A DNA stretch of 64,000 bases from assembly GCF_024756235.1 (NCBI RefSeq), contig NZ_JANUGY010000008.1, positions 124,001-188,000 of the forward strand, written 5' to 3'. Position 1 is the first letter of the stretch; each line of letters begins with the position of its first letter. Both the position numbers and the translations under genes were made by a program. This document shows positions 53,885 to 62,872 of the stretch, piece by piece. The DNA is from Massilia kyonggiensis. GTDB lineage: Bacteria; Pseudomonadota; Gammaproteobacteria; Burkholderiales; Burkholderiaceae_D. The notes under the pieces are model-generated. The model saw only the letters and a program-made list of their open reading frames with translations. It made no database searches and had not been told where the DNA came from.

Positions 53885-55288
53885 GTGCCGCCAACCAGAT
53901 TGCTCGCCTTCCTGGCCGCTTTCGCGTGCCTTGCCGCCCCTGCGCACGCCGAAGGGCCTTATCGCAACCCCGACAACAAGAACCCGAACGACACGGCCGA
54001 AGGCACGTATCCGGTGCCGTACAAGAAGCCGGTCGTCGCCGAGATCGCGGCATCGCTGCAGCGCATCCGCGGCTATGTCGACAGCCAGACGCCTACCCGT
54101 ATCGTCCACAAGGGCAGCGGCGCACCGGTCACCGACTTCCGCACGCCGGTGCCTGATGCCGTCGTCGAGAAGGGCGACGCCGACTTCGGCCTGCAGGCCT
54201 ACGAGATGGGCGTCGTGCACGCCGGCCTGCTGAAGGCGACGGCCGCCACCGGCGACAAGAGCTATACGGCCCTGACGAACCGGCACCTGCAGTTCTTCGC
54301 CGACCGTCTCCCCTATTTCCGCGCGCAGGAACAGCGCTTCCATCTCGAGCGCGCCAACAGCTTCGCGCACTTCCTCGACCCGCGCGCGCTCGACGACGCG
54401 GGCTCGATGTGCGCAGCGATGATGCGTGCGCGCCAGGCCGGCATCGGGCCCGATCTCGCCGCGCAGATCAAGGTGTGCGGCGAATGGGTGGCGAAACGCC
54501 AGTTCCGCCTCCCGGACGGCACCCTCGCGCGCCAGCGCCCGCAGGCCGTGTCGCTGTGGGCCGACGACATGTACATGGGCATCCCGGCGCTGGCGGAACT
54601 GGGCCGCATGACGGGCGACCGCGCCTACTTCGACGACGCGGTGAAGAACATCCTGCAGATGACGGACTACATGTTCGATCCGCAGCGGAACCTGTACACG
54701 CACGGCTGGAACGCGAACAACCCGGACGCCCCGCGCTTCTACTGGGCGCGCGCGAACGGCTGGGCCGTGCTGGCCATGTCGGACGTCCTCGACGTGCTGC
54801 CGAAGGATCATCCCGGCTATCCGAAGGTGATGGCGCAGCTGAAGAAGACGCTGCGCGGCATCGCCGAGCGCCAGTCCGGCGCGGGCCTGTGGCACCAGAT
54901 GGTCGACCGCGACGACTCGTACCTGGAGACGTCGGCCAGCGCCATGTTCGTCTACGTGCTCGCACACGCCGTCAACGAAGGGTGGATCAGCCCGACGACC
55001 TACGGCTCGATCGCGCAGGCCGGCTGGAATGCGCTGTCTGCACGCATCGACGCGCAGGGCCGCGTGGAAGGGACGTGCGTGCAGACGACGTTCGCGAGCG
55101 ACCAGGTCTATTACTACAACCGCCCGACCAGCACGACGGCGATGCACGGCTACGGCCCGATGCTGCTGGCCGGCGCCGAGATGATCCGGCTGCTGAACAA
55201 CCCGGCGGTCGACATCCAGTTCCGCGTCCGCACGTATCACTACGTGCCGAAGGACGGCGGGCAGACCAGCTACCGCGAACATCCCTGA
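53885..55288 (+). CDS. GH105/GH88-type unsaturated rhamnogalacturonyl hydrolase
   Basis: A 467-aa exported (alpha/alpha)6-barrel hydrolase that removes the unsaturated uronic acid left by pectate or rhamnogalacturonan lyases. Signal peptide at 1-22 (FACLAAPAHA). The catalytic Asp is in SLWADDMYMG (Asp227/228), with the conserved YWARANGW and TSASAMF motifs of the YteR/YesR family. It starts at GTG with GGAG upstream. Presence of this enzyme implies lyase products, yet no polysaccharide lyase is visible in the window. It is followed 10 bp later by DUF4861. Confidence 0.88.
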   Translation: MPPTRLLAFLAAFACLAAPAHAEGPYRNPDNKNPNDTAEGTYPVPYKKPVVAEIAASLQRIRGYVDSQTPTRIVHKGSGAPVTDFRTPVPDAVVEKGDADFGLQAYEMGVVHAGLLKATAATGDKSYTALTNRHLQFFADRLPYFRAQEQRFHLERANSFAHFLDPRALDDAGSMCAAMMRARQAGIGPDLAAQIKVCGEWVAKRQFRLPDGTLARQRPQAVSLWADDMYMGIPALAELGRMTGDRAYFDDAVKNILQMTDYMFDPQRNLYTHGWNANNPDAPRFYWARANGWAVLAMSDVLDVLPKDHPGYPKVMAQLKKTLRGIAERQSGAGLWHQMVDRDDSYLETSASAMFVYVLAHAVNEGWISPTTYGSIAQAGWNALSARIDAQGRVEGTCVQTTFASDQVYYYNRPTSTTAMHGYGPMLLAGAEMIRLLNNPAVDIQFRVRTYHYVPKDGGQTSYREHP

Positions 55289-55298
55289 TCCCTCTTCG

Positions 55299-56531
55299 AT
55301 GAAAGCCACGAGCATGCAAGCGAAAACGTTGTTTTGCGCCGCAGGCCTCCTGCTGTGCGCAAGCGCCCAGGCCGCCGGCCGCCTCACCGTCACCGTCACC
55401 CACGACCTCGATGCCGCGCGTCCGTCCGAGACGATCGTCATCCCGTGGCGGGACGTGAACGCCGCGCTTCCGGGCGCGCTGATCCAGCACCTCGTCGTGA
55501 AGGACGCCGCCGGCCGCGCGCTGCCCTACCAGGTCACGAACGTGGCGCCGCTGGCCAAGGACCCGCAAGGCGTCGGCGCCGCCTACGGCGAACTGCTGTT
55601 CCAGCACGACTTCAAGCCCGGCGAAAAGACGGCGACGTTCGTCGTCGAACAGAGCGAGGCGCTCACGCCGCCGTTCGCGCCGAAGGCGTTCGCCCGCTAC
55701 GTGCCGGAACGCCTGGACGATTTCGCGTGGGAAAACGACGTGATCGGCCACCGCACCTACGGCCCCGCCCTCGCCGCGCCCGCGGCGCCGGGCAGCGGCA
55801 AGGAAGTGCTGGAGACGAGCGGCCTCGATATCTGGTTCAAACGCGTGGACTATCCGATCGTCGACCGCTGGTACAACAAGGGCCACGACCACTACCACAA
55901 GGACGAGGGCGAAGGCATGGACATGTACAACGTCGGCCGCTCGCGCGGGGCCGGCGGCACGGGCGTGTGGGACGGCAAGCAGCTCTACACGAGCAGCAAC
56001 TGGGCCGGATGGAAGGTGCTCGCCAATGGTCCGATCCGCGCCGTGTTCGAATTGTCGTACGCCGCGTGGAATGCGGCCGGCACCCAGGTCATGGAAACCA
56101 AGCGCTTTACCGTCGACGCCGGCCGCCAGCTCGACCAGGTCGACAGCACGTTCACGTTTTCCGGGCCGGCTGCGCTGACGGTGGCCGTGGGCCTGAACAA
56201 GACGCCGTCCGACAAGAAGCAGGAACCGCGCATCGCGCTCGTCAAGGACGACGCGAACCGCGCGCTGCTCCAATGGGTCGAGCAGGCCTCGAACGGCGCA
56301 TTCGGTACGGCCATCGTGCTGCCGGCGTCCACCGGCTTCGCGGAAGACGCGCTCAACGACCTCGTGCTGGCCCGCGTGGAATCGGGCAAGCCGCTGCGCT
56401 ACTGGGTCGGCGCCGCGTGGGACCGCGCCGGCCGCATCACGTCGAAAGCGGCGTGGCAGGCGTACGTGGCAGCCGAAGCCAAACGCGCCGCGCATCCGGT
56501 TCATATCGCGCTGAAAGCAGGCACAAACTAA
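55299..56531 (+). CDS. DUF4861 exported protein
   Basis: A 410-aa secreted protein (signal peptide LFCAAGLLLCASAQA) of the DUF4861 family, commonly met in pectin and uronate polysaccharide loci. Notable segments are IVIPWRDVNA, YNKGHDHYHKDEGEGMDMYNVG (metal-binding-like His/Asp/Glu cluster) and FKRVDYPIVDRWY. Activity is not established to my knowledge; an esterase or glycan-modifying role is possible. A second Met at codon 6 is an alternative start. Confidence 0.8.
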   Translation: MKATSMQAKTLFCAAGLLLCASAQAAGRLTVTVTHDLDAARPSETIVIPWRDVNAALPGALIQHLVVKDAAGRALPYQVTNVAPLAKDPQGVGAAYGELLFQHDFKPGEKTATFVVEQSEALTPPFAPKAFARYVPERLDDFAWENDVIGHRTYGPALAAPAAPGSGKEVLETSGLDIWFKRVDYPIVDRWYNKGHDHYHKDEGEGMDMYNVGRSRGAGGTGVWDGKQLYTSSNWAGWKVLANGPIRAVFELSYAAWNAAGTQVMETKRFTVDAGRQLDQVDSTFTFSGPAALTVAVGLNKTPSDKKQEPRIALVKDDANRALLQWVEQASNGAFGTAIVLPASTGFAEDALNDLVLARVESGKPLRYWVGAAWDRAGRITSKAAWQAYVAAEAKRAAHPVHIALKAGTN

Positions 56532-56579
56532 GATCAGTCATCATATGTGTTGCTTTTCCAGCACATACTCATCATAATC

Positions 56580-56612
56580 TGGTCAGACCACATTGATATT
56601 GCGGTCTGACCA
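56580..56612. promoter_or_regulatory. Paired ExuR-type operators before pectin TonB receptor
   Basis: TGGTCAGACCA (56580-56590) and CGGTCTGACCA (56602-56612), centres 22 bp apart, lie about 145 bp before the TonB receptor start. The first is a perfect match to the site before the ExuR-like gene. This implies an internal promoter within the locus. Confidence 0.7.
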
Positions 56613-56756
56613 CTCTAGAATGATTCCATCAACGACCCCCACGCAAAGTACGTGAGGGTCCGACCACGCCAGGCAAGTTTTGCAAGAAGCATCATCGGCG
56701 CCGCTTCCCCCCGCGGATGCCGACACGTCATCGACATAAAAACAGGAGACAGCTTC

Positions 56757-59471
56757 ATGAAATACCCCCGCAGCACCCCGCCCCGCCATTTCGTCATGTC
56801 CTCGATCGCGCTCGCGGTCCTTTCCCTCGCCCAGCAGGCGCAGGCCCAGCAGACCGACGCGCCGATCCAGCGCGTGGAAGTCACCGGCTCCAGCATCAAG
56901 CGCCTGGCCGCCGAGGAAGCCCTGCCCGTCACGACCATCAAGGCCGAGGAACTGGTCAAGCAGGGCATGACCACGCTGGCCGACGTGATGATGGCGCTGC
57001 CGCAGTCGGCGTCGCTGCAGCCGTCCAACGCCGGCTCGGGCACCAACATCAACCTGCGCGGCCTGGGCGTGAACCGCACCCTCGTGCTGCTGAACGGCCG
57101 CCGTCTCGCCAACGAGGCCATCGCCGACGGCTACGCCAACCTCGACGTCATCCCGATCAGCGCCCTGCAGCGCGTCGAGATCCTGCGCGACGGCGCGTCG
57201 TCGATCTACGGGTCGGACGCGATCGGCGGCGTCGTCAACTTCATCACCAAGCGCGAAGTCGAGGGCGGCAACGTCACCGTGCAGCTCGTGCAGCCGCAGC
57301 GCCACGGCGGCGGCGACGAGCAGCGCATCCAGGCCACGTTCGGCAAGGGCAACTTGGAACGCGACGGCTGGAACGTCTACGGCACCGTCGACTTCCACCA
57401 GCGCAGCCGCCTCGCGCTGTCGGACCGCGCCGGCTTCGTCCCCGACAACGCCGCGATGGCCGCCATCGGCCTGCCCAGGACCACCGCCAGCGGCGGTTAC
57501 GCCACGCCCGCCAACTTCACCAGTTCCGCCAACAAGAACGCGGCGAATCCGTACTACGCGAGCGGCTGCCTGAATCCGTATTCGGTCCAGGGCGGGAAAA
57601 ACACCTGCATCCTGAACGACGACAACTACGGCACCGCGCTGCACCCGAACAAGCAGCTGACGATGTATGCCAAGGCGACGAAGAAGATCGACGCCGACAA
57701 CACCGTCACCGTGGAATACACGCGCGGCGACGAATCCATCTTCGGCTACAAGAATCCGACCCAGGCGCTGGCCGTGGGTTCGCGCGCGGCGATCCTGCCG
57801 TCGACCAGCAAGTGGTACCCGGGCAAGAGCGGCGGCGTGCCGGCCGTCGCCGGCATCACGAACCAGCCGCTGACCGTCTCGTGGGCGGTTGCCGACTTCG
57901 GCCCGGCCGTCACGCGCGACAACCAGATCAACCAGCGCCTGCTGCTGTCCGCCGACGGCCACCTGGGCAACTGGGATTACAAGGCCGGCATGAGCTATGG
58001 CCTGTCGCTGCGCAAGGGCTATTACAAATCCGGCTACTTCTCGGGCACCGGCCTGCTGGACGGCCTCGCGAACGGCACCCTGAACCCGTTCGGCCTGCAG
58101 GACCAGGCCGGCCTCGACTACCTCGAATCGATCGCCGCGGACGGCATGCAGAACCGCAGCTCGAAGAGCGCCTATTACGGCTTCGACGGCACGATCAGCC
58201 GTTCGCTGATGGCCCTCCCCGGCGGCGACCTCGCGTTCGCCCTGGGCGCCGACCTGCATCGCGACACCAACGAAGACACGAAGCTGGCGCAGGCCGCCGA
58301 CATCACGTACGCCAAGAGCGTGCCCGCGCACGGCGAAAGCGCGCGCAACGTGGCCGGCATCTACACCGAGATCGACGCGCCCGTCACCAAGACCCTGGAC
58401 CTGAACGCTGCCCTGCGCGTCGACAAGTACAGCGACGTCGGCTCGACCGTCACGCCGAAGATCAGCTTCCGCTGGCAGCCGGTGAAGAGCGTCATGTTCC
58501 GCGGTTCGTTCAACACGGGCTTCCGCGCGCCGACGCTGTTCGACCGCTACGGCTACCGCACCACCGTCGCCAACACGACGACGGCCGGCCGCTGGGACGA
58601 TCCAGTCCTGTGCCCGGGCCCGACGCCGACGATCCCCGGCACCGGCACGGCCGTCGCCGGCGCCAACGCGGCCGACGTCTGCAACGCGAAGCTGAACAAG
58701 CTGACCGGCTCGAACAACACGCTGCAGCCGGAACGCTCGAAGGGCGGCACGCTGGGCGTCGTGTTCGAACCGAGCCGCAACTTCACGGCGTCGTTCGACT
58801 ACTGGCAGGTCAACATGAAGGACATGCTGGCCAACCTGCCGGAGAACGTCTACTTCACGAACTACGCCGACTACAAGAACCTGTTCGTGCGTAACGCCGA
58901 CGGCTCGCTCGCGTACATCAACAACACGACCATGAACCTGGGCGGCCAGATCGCCGGCGGCGTCGACGTGTCGGCCAACTGGGAGATCGCGCGCAATGCC
59001 TACGGCACGTTCGGCGCCGCCATCGACGGCACGTACCTGACCCGCTTCGACAACCAGCTCGTGCCGGGCGGTCCGTGGATGTCGAACGTCGGCCAGTTCG
59101 GCTGGGCCAGCAACGGCACCACGTCCAGCTTCCCGATCATTACCTTCAAGTGGAAGCACAACCTGCGCCTGTCGTGGCAGAGCGGCGACTACGCGGCACA
59201 GCTGACGAACAACTTCAACAGCAAGTACCGCGACGCCAACACGGCCGTCACGTCGCAGTACTACCGCGACATCCCGTCGTTCTCGACGTGGAACCTGACC
59301 GGCTCGATCCGCGTGCAGAAGCAGGTGCGCATCACGGCCGGCGTCACGAACCTGTTCGACAAGGCGCCGCCGATCACCAACAACACGATCTACAGCAGCG
59401 GCTACCTGAGCAGCGTGTCGAATCCGGTTGGCCGTGCGTGGAACCTGCGCGTCAGCTACGACTTCGAGTGA
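56757..59471 (+). CDS. TonB-dependent receptor of the pectin locus
   Basis: A 904-aa outer-membrane receptor; signal peptide ends near residue 36 (QQAQAQQ). TonB-box VEVTGSSIKR, plug with LVKQGMTTLADVMMALPQ, LRGLGVNRTLVLLNGRRLA and YGSDAIGGVVNFITKR, barrel ending ..LRVSYDFE. The last residue is Glu rather than the usual aromatic, with Phe penultimate. GGAG precedes ATG 56757. Likely cargo is oligogalacturonide or rhamnogalacturonan oligomers, supported by the flanking enzymes and the paired operators upstream. Confidence 0.92.
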   Translation: MKYPRSTPPRHFVMSSIALAVLSLAQQAQAQQTDAPIQRVEVTGSSIKRLAAEEALPVTTIKAEELVKQGMTTLADVMMALPQSASLQPSNAGSGTNINLRGLGVNRTLVLLNGRRLANEAIADGYANLDVIPISALQRVEILRDGASSIYGSDAIGGVVNFITKREVEGGNVTVQLVQPQRHGGGDEQRIQATFGKGNLERDGWNVYGTVDFHQRSRLALSDRAGFVPDNAAMAAIGLPRTTASGGYATPANFTSSANKNAANPYYASGCLNPYSVQGGKNTCILNDDNYGTALHPNKQLTMYAKATKKIDADNTVTVEYTRGDESIFGYKNPTQALAVGSRAAILPSTSKWYPGKSGGVPAVAGITNQPLTVSWAVADFGPAVTRDNQINQRLLLSADGHLGNWDYKAGMSYGLSLRKGYYKSGYFSGTGLLDGLANGTLNPFGLQDQAGLDYLESIAADGMQNRSSKSAYYGFDGTISRSLMALPGGDLAFALGADLHRDTNEDTKLAQAADITYAKSVPAHGESARNVAGIYTEIDAPVTKTLDLNAALRVDKYSDVGSTVTPKISFRWQPVKSVMFRGSFNTGFRAPTLFDRYGYRTTVANTTTAGRWDDPVLCPGPTPTIPGTGTAVAGANAADVCNAKLNKLTGSNNTLQPERSKGGTLGVVFEPSRNFTASFDYWQVNMKDMLANLPENVYFTNYADYKNLFVRNADGSLAYINNTTMNLGGQIAGGVDVSANWEIARNAYGTFGAAIDGTYLTRFDNQLVPGGPWMSNVGQFGWASNGTTSSFPIITFKWKHNLRLSWQSGDYAAQLTNNFNSKYRDANTAVTSQYYRDIPSFSTWNLTGSIRVQKQVRITAGVTNLFDKAPPITNNTIYSSGYLSSVSNPVGRAWNLRVSYDFE

Positions 59472-59476
59472 TCGCG

Positions 59477-60253
59477 ATGCGGCTCCAACCGATCGTCCTG
59501 GCCGGGCTGCTGCTGGCCGGCCAGGCCGGCGCCGCCGACGCGCCGATCCGCGTGATCCTCGTCGGCGATTCGACGATGGCCAGCAAGAGCGGCTACGGCG
59601 ACGCCTTCTGCGCCCGCTTCACGCCGGACGTCGCTTGCGTCAACCTCGCGCGCGGCGGCCGCAGCACGAGCAGCTTCCGCGCCGAGGGCCGCTGGGACGA
59701 GGTCCAGCGCATGCTGAAGGATGGCGCGTCGTTCAAGGCCACGTACGTGCTCGTGCAGTTCGGCCACAACGACCAGCCGGGCAAGCCGGGGCGCTCCACG
59801 GACCTCGTCACCCAGTTCCCCGTCAACATGGCGCGCTATGCGCAGGAGACGCGGGACCTGGGCGGCGTGCCGGTGCTCGTCACCCCGCTCACCCGGCGCA
59901 CGTTCAAGGGCGCGTACCTGGCCAACGACCTCGCGCCCTGGGCCGAGGCCACCCGCCGCGCGGCCGCGCAGGAACATGCCGTGCTGCTGGACCTGAACCG
60001 GGACAGCGTGGCCGCCGTCCAGGCGATGGGCCAGGACGAGGCGGACACGCTGGCCGTGGTCCCGCGTCCGCCAGGCTACGGCTTCCCCGCAGACCCGAAC
60101 AAGGTCGAACCGGCCGGCGCCGCGAAGACGGCGTTCGACCGGACGCACCTCGGCACGAAGGGCGCGGACTTCTTCGCGCGGATGGTCGAGCGGGAGCTGG
60201 TGGCTGCAAGGCCGGAAACGGCGGCGTACTTCAAGGACGGGGGCAAGCCTTGA
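59477..60253 (+). CDS. Rhamnogalacturonan acetylesterase (SGNH, CE12)
   Basis: A 258-aa exported SGNH hydrolase removing acetyl groups from rhamnogalacturonan. Signal peptide MRLQPIVLAGLLLAGQAGA. The blocks are Ser32 (VGDSTMAS), the GG of RGGRSTSSF, GHND with Asn98, and a C-terminal Asp-x-x-His in FDRTHLGTKGA. The start lies 5 nt after the receptor stop, and its own stop overlaps the TTG start of the next gene, so it is tightly coupled on both sides. Confidence 0.9.
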   Translation: MRLQPIVLAGLLLAGQAGAADAPIRVILVGDSTMASKSGYGDAFCARFTPDVACVNLARGGRSTSSFRAEGRWDEVQRMLKDGASFKATYVLVQFGHNDQPGKPGRSTDLVTQFPVNMARYAQETRDLGGVPVLVTPLTRRTFKGAYLANDLAPWAEATRRAAAQEHAVLLDLNRDSVAAVQAMGQDEADTLAVVPRPPGYGFPADPNKVEPAGAAKTAFDRTHLGTKGADFFARMVERELVAARPETAAYFKDGGKP

Positions 60254-62862
60254 GGCGGTTGGTGTTGCTCGCCTGCGCGCTCGCCTCCGCGGGCGCGCAG
60301 GCGCAGGACACGCGCGACGTGCGCGAGCCCGTCGTGCCGCCGGCCTGCGCGGTCCTGATCGGCGAGACGACGAACACGGGCCGCGACGATGCCGCGCGCA
60401 TCCAGGCGGCCATCGACAAGTGCGGGGCCGGGCACGCCGTGGTGCTCGCGGCCAGTAACGACAGGCGCAGCTTCGTGGCCGGGCCGCTGCAACTACGCGA
60501 CGGTGTCACGCTCCTCGTCGACAAAGGCGTCACGCTCTACGCCAGCACGGACCCGCGCCTGTACGACCGCGGCGCCGGTACGTGCGGCACCAACGATGCG
60601 TCGGGCCGCGGGTGCCGGCCGTTCATCCTGCTCGACGGCGTGCGCGGTGCCGGCATCATGGGCGCCGGCACCATCGACGGACAGGGTGGACAGCGCATCG
60701 CCGGCAAGGAAGAGACGTGGTGGCAGATCGCCCGCCGCGCGCAGAAGGAGAAGACCCGCCAGAACGTGCCCCGCCTGATCCAGGCCGACAAGGCCCGCGA
60801 CGTCACCTTGTACCGCATCACCCTCAGGAATTCTCCCAACTTCCACGTCACGCTGAACGACGTGGACGGCTTCACCGCGTGGGGCGTTACCATCGACACG
60901 CCGCACGACGCGCGCAACACGGACGGCATCGACCCGATCTCCTCGCGCAACGTCACCATCGCGCACAGCGTCATCCGCACCGGCGACGACAACGTGGCCA
61001 TCAAGGCAGGCGGCAACGGGCCGACGGAAAACGTCTCCATCCTGCACAACCGCTTCTACAGCGGCCATGGCATGTCGATCGGCAGCGAGACGAACGGCGG
61101 CGTGCACAACGTGCTCGTCGACGGGCTGACGATGGACGGGACCAAGGGCGGGACAACTGCGGGCCTGCGCATCAAGAGCAACGACATGCGCGGAGGACGG
61201 GTGGACGGCATCGTCTACCGCGACGTCTGCCTGCGCGGCATCCGCTCGCCCATCGAGATCACGACGCATTACGAACAGCCCGCGCAGCCGGGTGGGCTCG
61301 TCCCGGACTATGCGGGCATCCGCATGGAGCGGGTGCGCAGCACGACGCCTGGGCGTATCCTGCTGCAGGGGTATGACGACGCGCATCCGCTCGTGCTGCA
61401 GTTGCAGGACGTGGCGATTGCCCCCGGCTCGGACATCAAACGGGAGCATGCGCGCGTGCAGGGCGGGTTCGGCGCCTCGGCCGATTGCGCCGGGAAGTTC
61501 CTGCCGTTTCCCGAGCAGGCGGTCCGTTCGCCGCGCCCGCAGCTGACGGCCCAGCAGGCCCGTGCCTACGACTACCGCGAGGTGCTGAAGTACGTGGGCC
61601 CCGTCGGCAACGAACGTGTGGAGCCGTGGGATCCGCTGGCCGATCCGCTCGCGAGCAAGGCCGATCTGAAAGCCGACTACGCGGTCGATTCACGTGCACC
61701 GGCCGATGGCGCGACGCGCTTTGCCACCGTGCAGGCCGCGGTCAGCCGCGCCGTAGTGGAAGGCGGGACACGCCGCATCGTCATCCGCATCGCGCCGGGC
61801 ACGTACGAGGAACTCGTCTACGTGCCGCCGGGCGCGCCGCCGATCACGCTGGTCGGCGCGGGAGACGATCCGCAGGCCGTGCGGATCAGCGCCGCGCTGG
61901 ACGCGTCGACGACGGGCGCCGCCTACCGCAGCCGCTACGCCGCGGAATTCGAGCACGCGGCCCCAAGCGTGCGCGCGATGTACGACGCGCTGAAGGTTTT
62001 GCCCGCCCTGCAGACGACGGGCTCCGCGACCGTGTGGGTGCGCGCCGACGGCTTCCAGGCCCGCAACTTGACGATCGAGAACGCGTACAACCGCGACAAG
62101 ACGGTGACGCATCCGGAATGCAGCGGCGACAACTGCCCCGACACGACGGGTGGCAGCCGCGTGCACCACCAGGCCGTCGCCCTGCGGGTCGACGGCGCCG
62201 ACAAGGCGCAGTTCGAGCGGGTGCGCCTCCTCGGGCTGCAGGACACGCTGTTCCTCAGCTCGAAGGATGGCACCGAGACGGTGCGCAGCTTCTTCCACGA
62301 TACGCACATCGAGGGCGACGTCGATTTCATCTTCGGCGACACCATCGCCGTGTTCAAGGATTGCGACATCCACGCCATCGGCGGCCGGTCCGCTTCCTAC
62401 GTCGCGGCGCCGGACACGAACCGCCGGGCAAAGTATGGCTTCGTGTTCGACGGCTGCCGCTTCACGAGCGACGCGCCGGGCGCGGCCCGCACGCAGTTCT
62501 ATTTCGCGCGCCAGTGGTTCCATAACGAACGCTGCACACCGTATGGCTTCATCCCCGTCGACGGCTATACGTGCCGGCTGGGCGACGTCGATGTCTACAA
62601 GGCGCCGAACGGCACGATCCGCCGGCGCACGCTGGAGACGGTCGGCAAGGCCGTGATCCTGCGCTCGCGCATCGGGCCGCATTTCGAAAGGACGACGCCG
62701 TGGTCGGAATGGAACCGCAACGGCACGCTGGCGCACCGCCCCGCGCAATTCAGTTCCGACGATTACTGGGACAACCTGGCCGGCACGCCGTTCGCGCCGC
62801 CGGATCCTCGCCCCGTCCCCGCCGACGTCTACCTCGGCGAATACGACAACACCCTTGAATGA
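60250..62862 (+). CDS. Bifunctional polygalacturonase (GH28)-pectin methylesterase (CE8) fusion
   Basis: A single 870-aa exported protein joining two beta-helix enzymes. Signal peptide about 1-19 (RRLVLLACALASAGAQA). GH28 half (about 30-440): Asp225 (NTDG), Asp246-Asp247 (TGDDNVAIK), His273 (SGHGMSIGSE) and RIKS, all catalytic positions of polygalacturonases. CE8 half (about 490-850): GTYEEL, HHQAVALRV, catalytic Asp665 (LQDTLF) and Asp692 (VDFIFGD), and FARQW. The start is probably TTG 60250 inside the previous stop (TTGA), because it gives the signal peptide. No frameshift or stop separates the halves. De-esterification and cleavage of homogalacturonan would be carried out by one polypeptide. 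Confidence 0.85.
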   Translation: MRRLVLLACALASAGAQAQDTRDVREPVVPPACAVLIGETTNTGRDDAARIQAAIDKCGAGHAVVLAASNDRRSFVAGPLQLRDGVTLLVDKGVTLYASTDPRLYDRGAGTCGTNDASGRGCRPFILLDGVRGAGIMGAGTIDGQGGQRIAGKEETWWQIARRAQKEKTRQNVPRLIQADKARDVTLYRITLRNSPNFHVTLNDVDGFTAWGVTIDTPHDARNTDGIDPISSRNVTIAHSVIRTGDDNVAIKAGGNGPTENVSILHNRFYSGHGMSIGSETNGGVHNVLVDGLTMDGTKGGTTAGLRIKSNDMRGGRVDGIVYRDVCLRGIRSPIEITTHYEQPAQPGGLVPDYAGIRMERVRSTTPGRILLQGYDDAHPLVLQLQDVAIAPGSDIKREHARVQGGFGASADCAGKFLPFPEQAVRSPRPQLTAQQARAYDYREVLKYVGPVGNERVEPWDPLADPLASKADLKADYAVDSRAPADGATRFATVQAAVSRAVVEGGTRRIVIRIAPGTYEELVYVPPGAPPITLVGAGDDPQAVRISAALDASTTGAAYRSRYAAEFEHAAPSVRAMYDALKVLPALQTTGSATVWVRADGFQARNLTIENAYNRDKTVTHPECSGDNCPDTTGGSRVHHQAVALRVDGADKAQFERVRLLGLQDTLFLSSKDGTETVRSFFHDTHIEGDVDFIFGDTIAVFKDCDIHAIGGRSASYVAAPDTNRRAKYGFVFDGCRFTSDAPGAARTQFYFARQWFHNERCTPYGFIPVDGYTCRLGDVDVYKAPNGTIRRRTLETVGKAVILRSRIGPHFERTTPWSEWNRNGTLAHRPAQFSSDDYWDNLAGTPFAPPDPRPVPADVYLGEYDNTLE

Positions 62863-62872
62863 CGGAGACACC

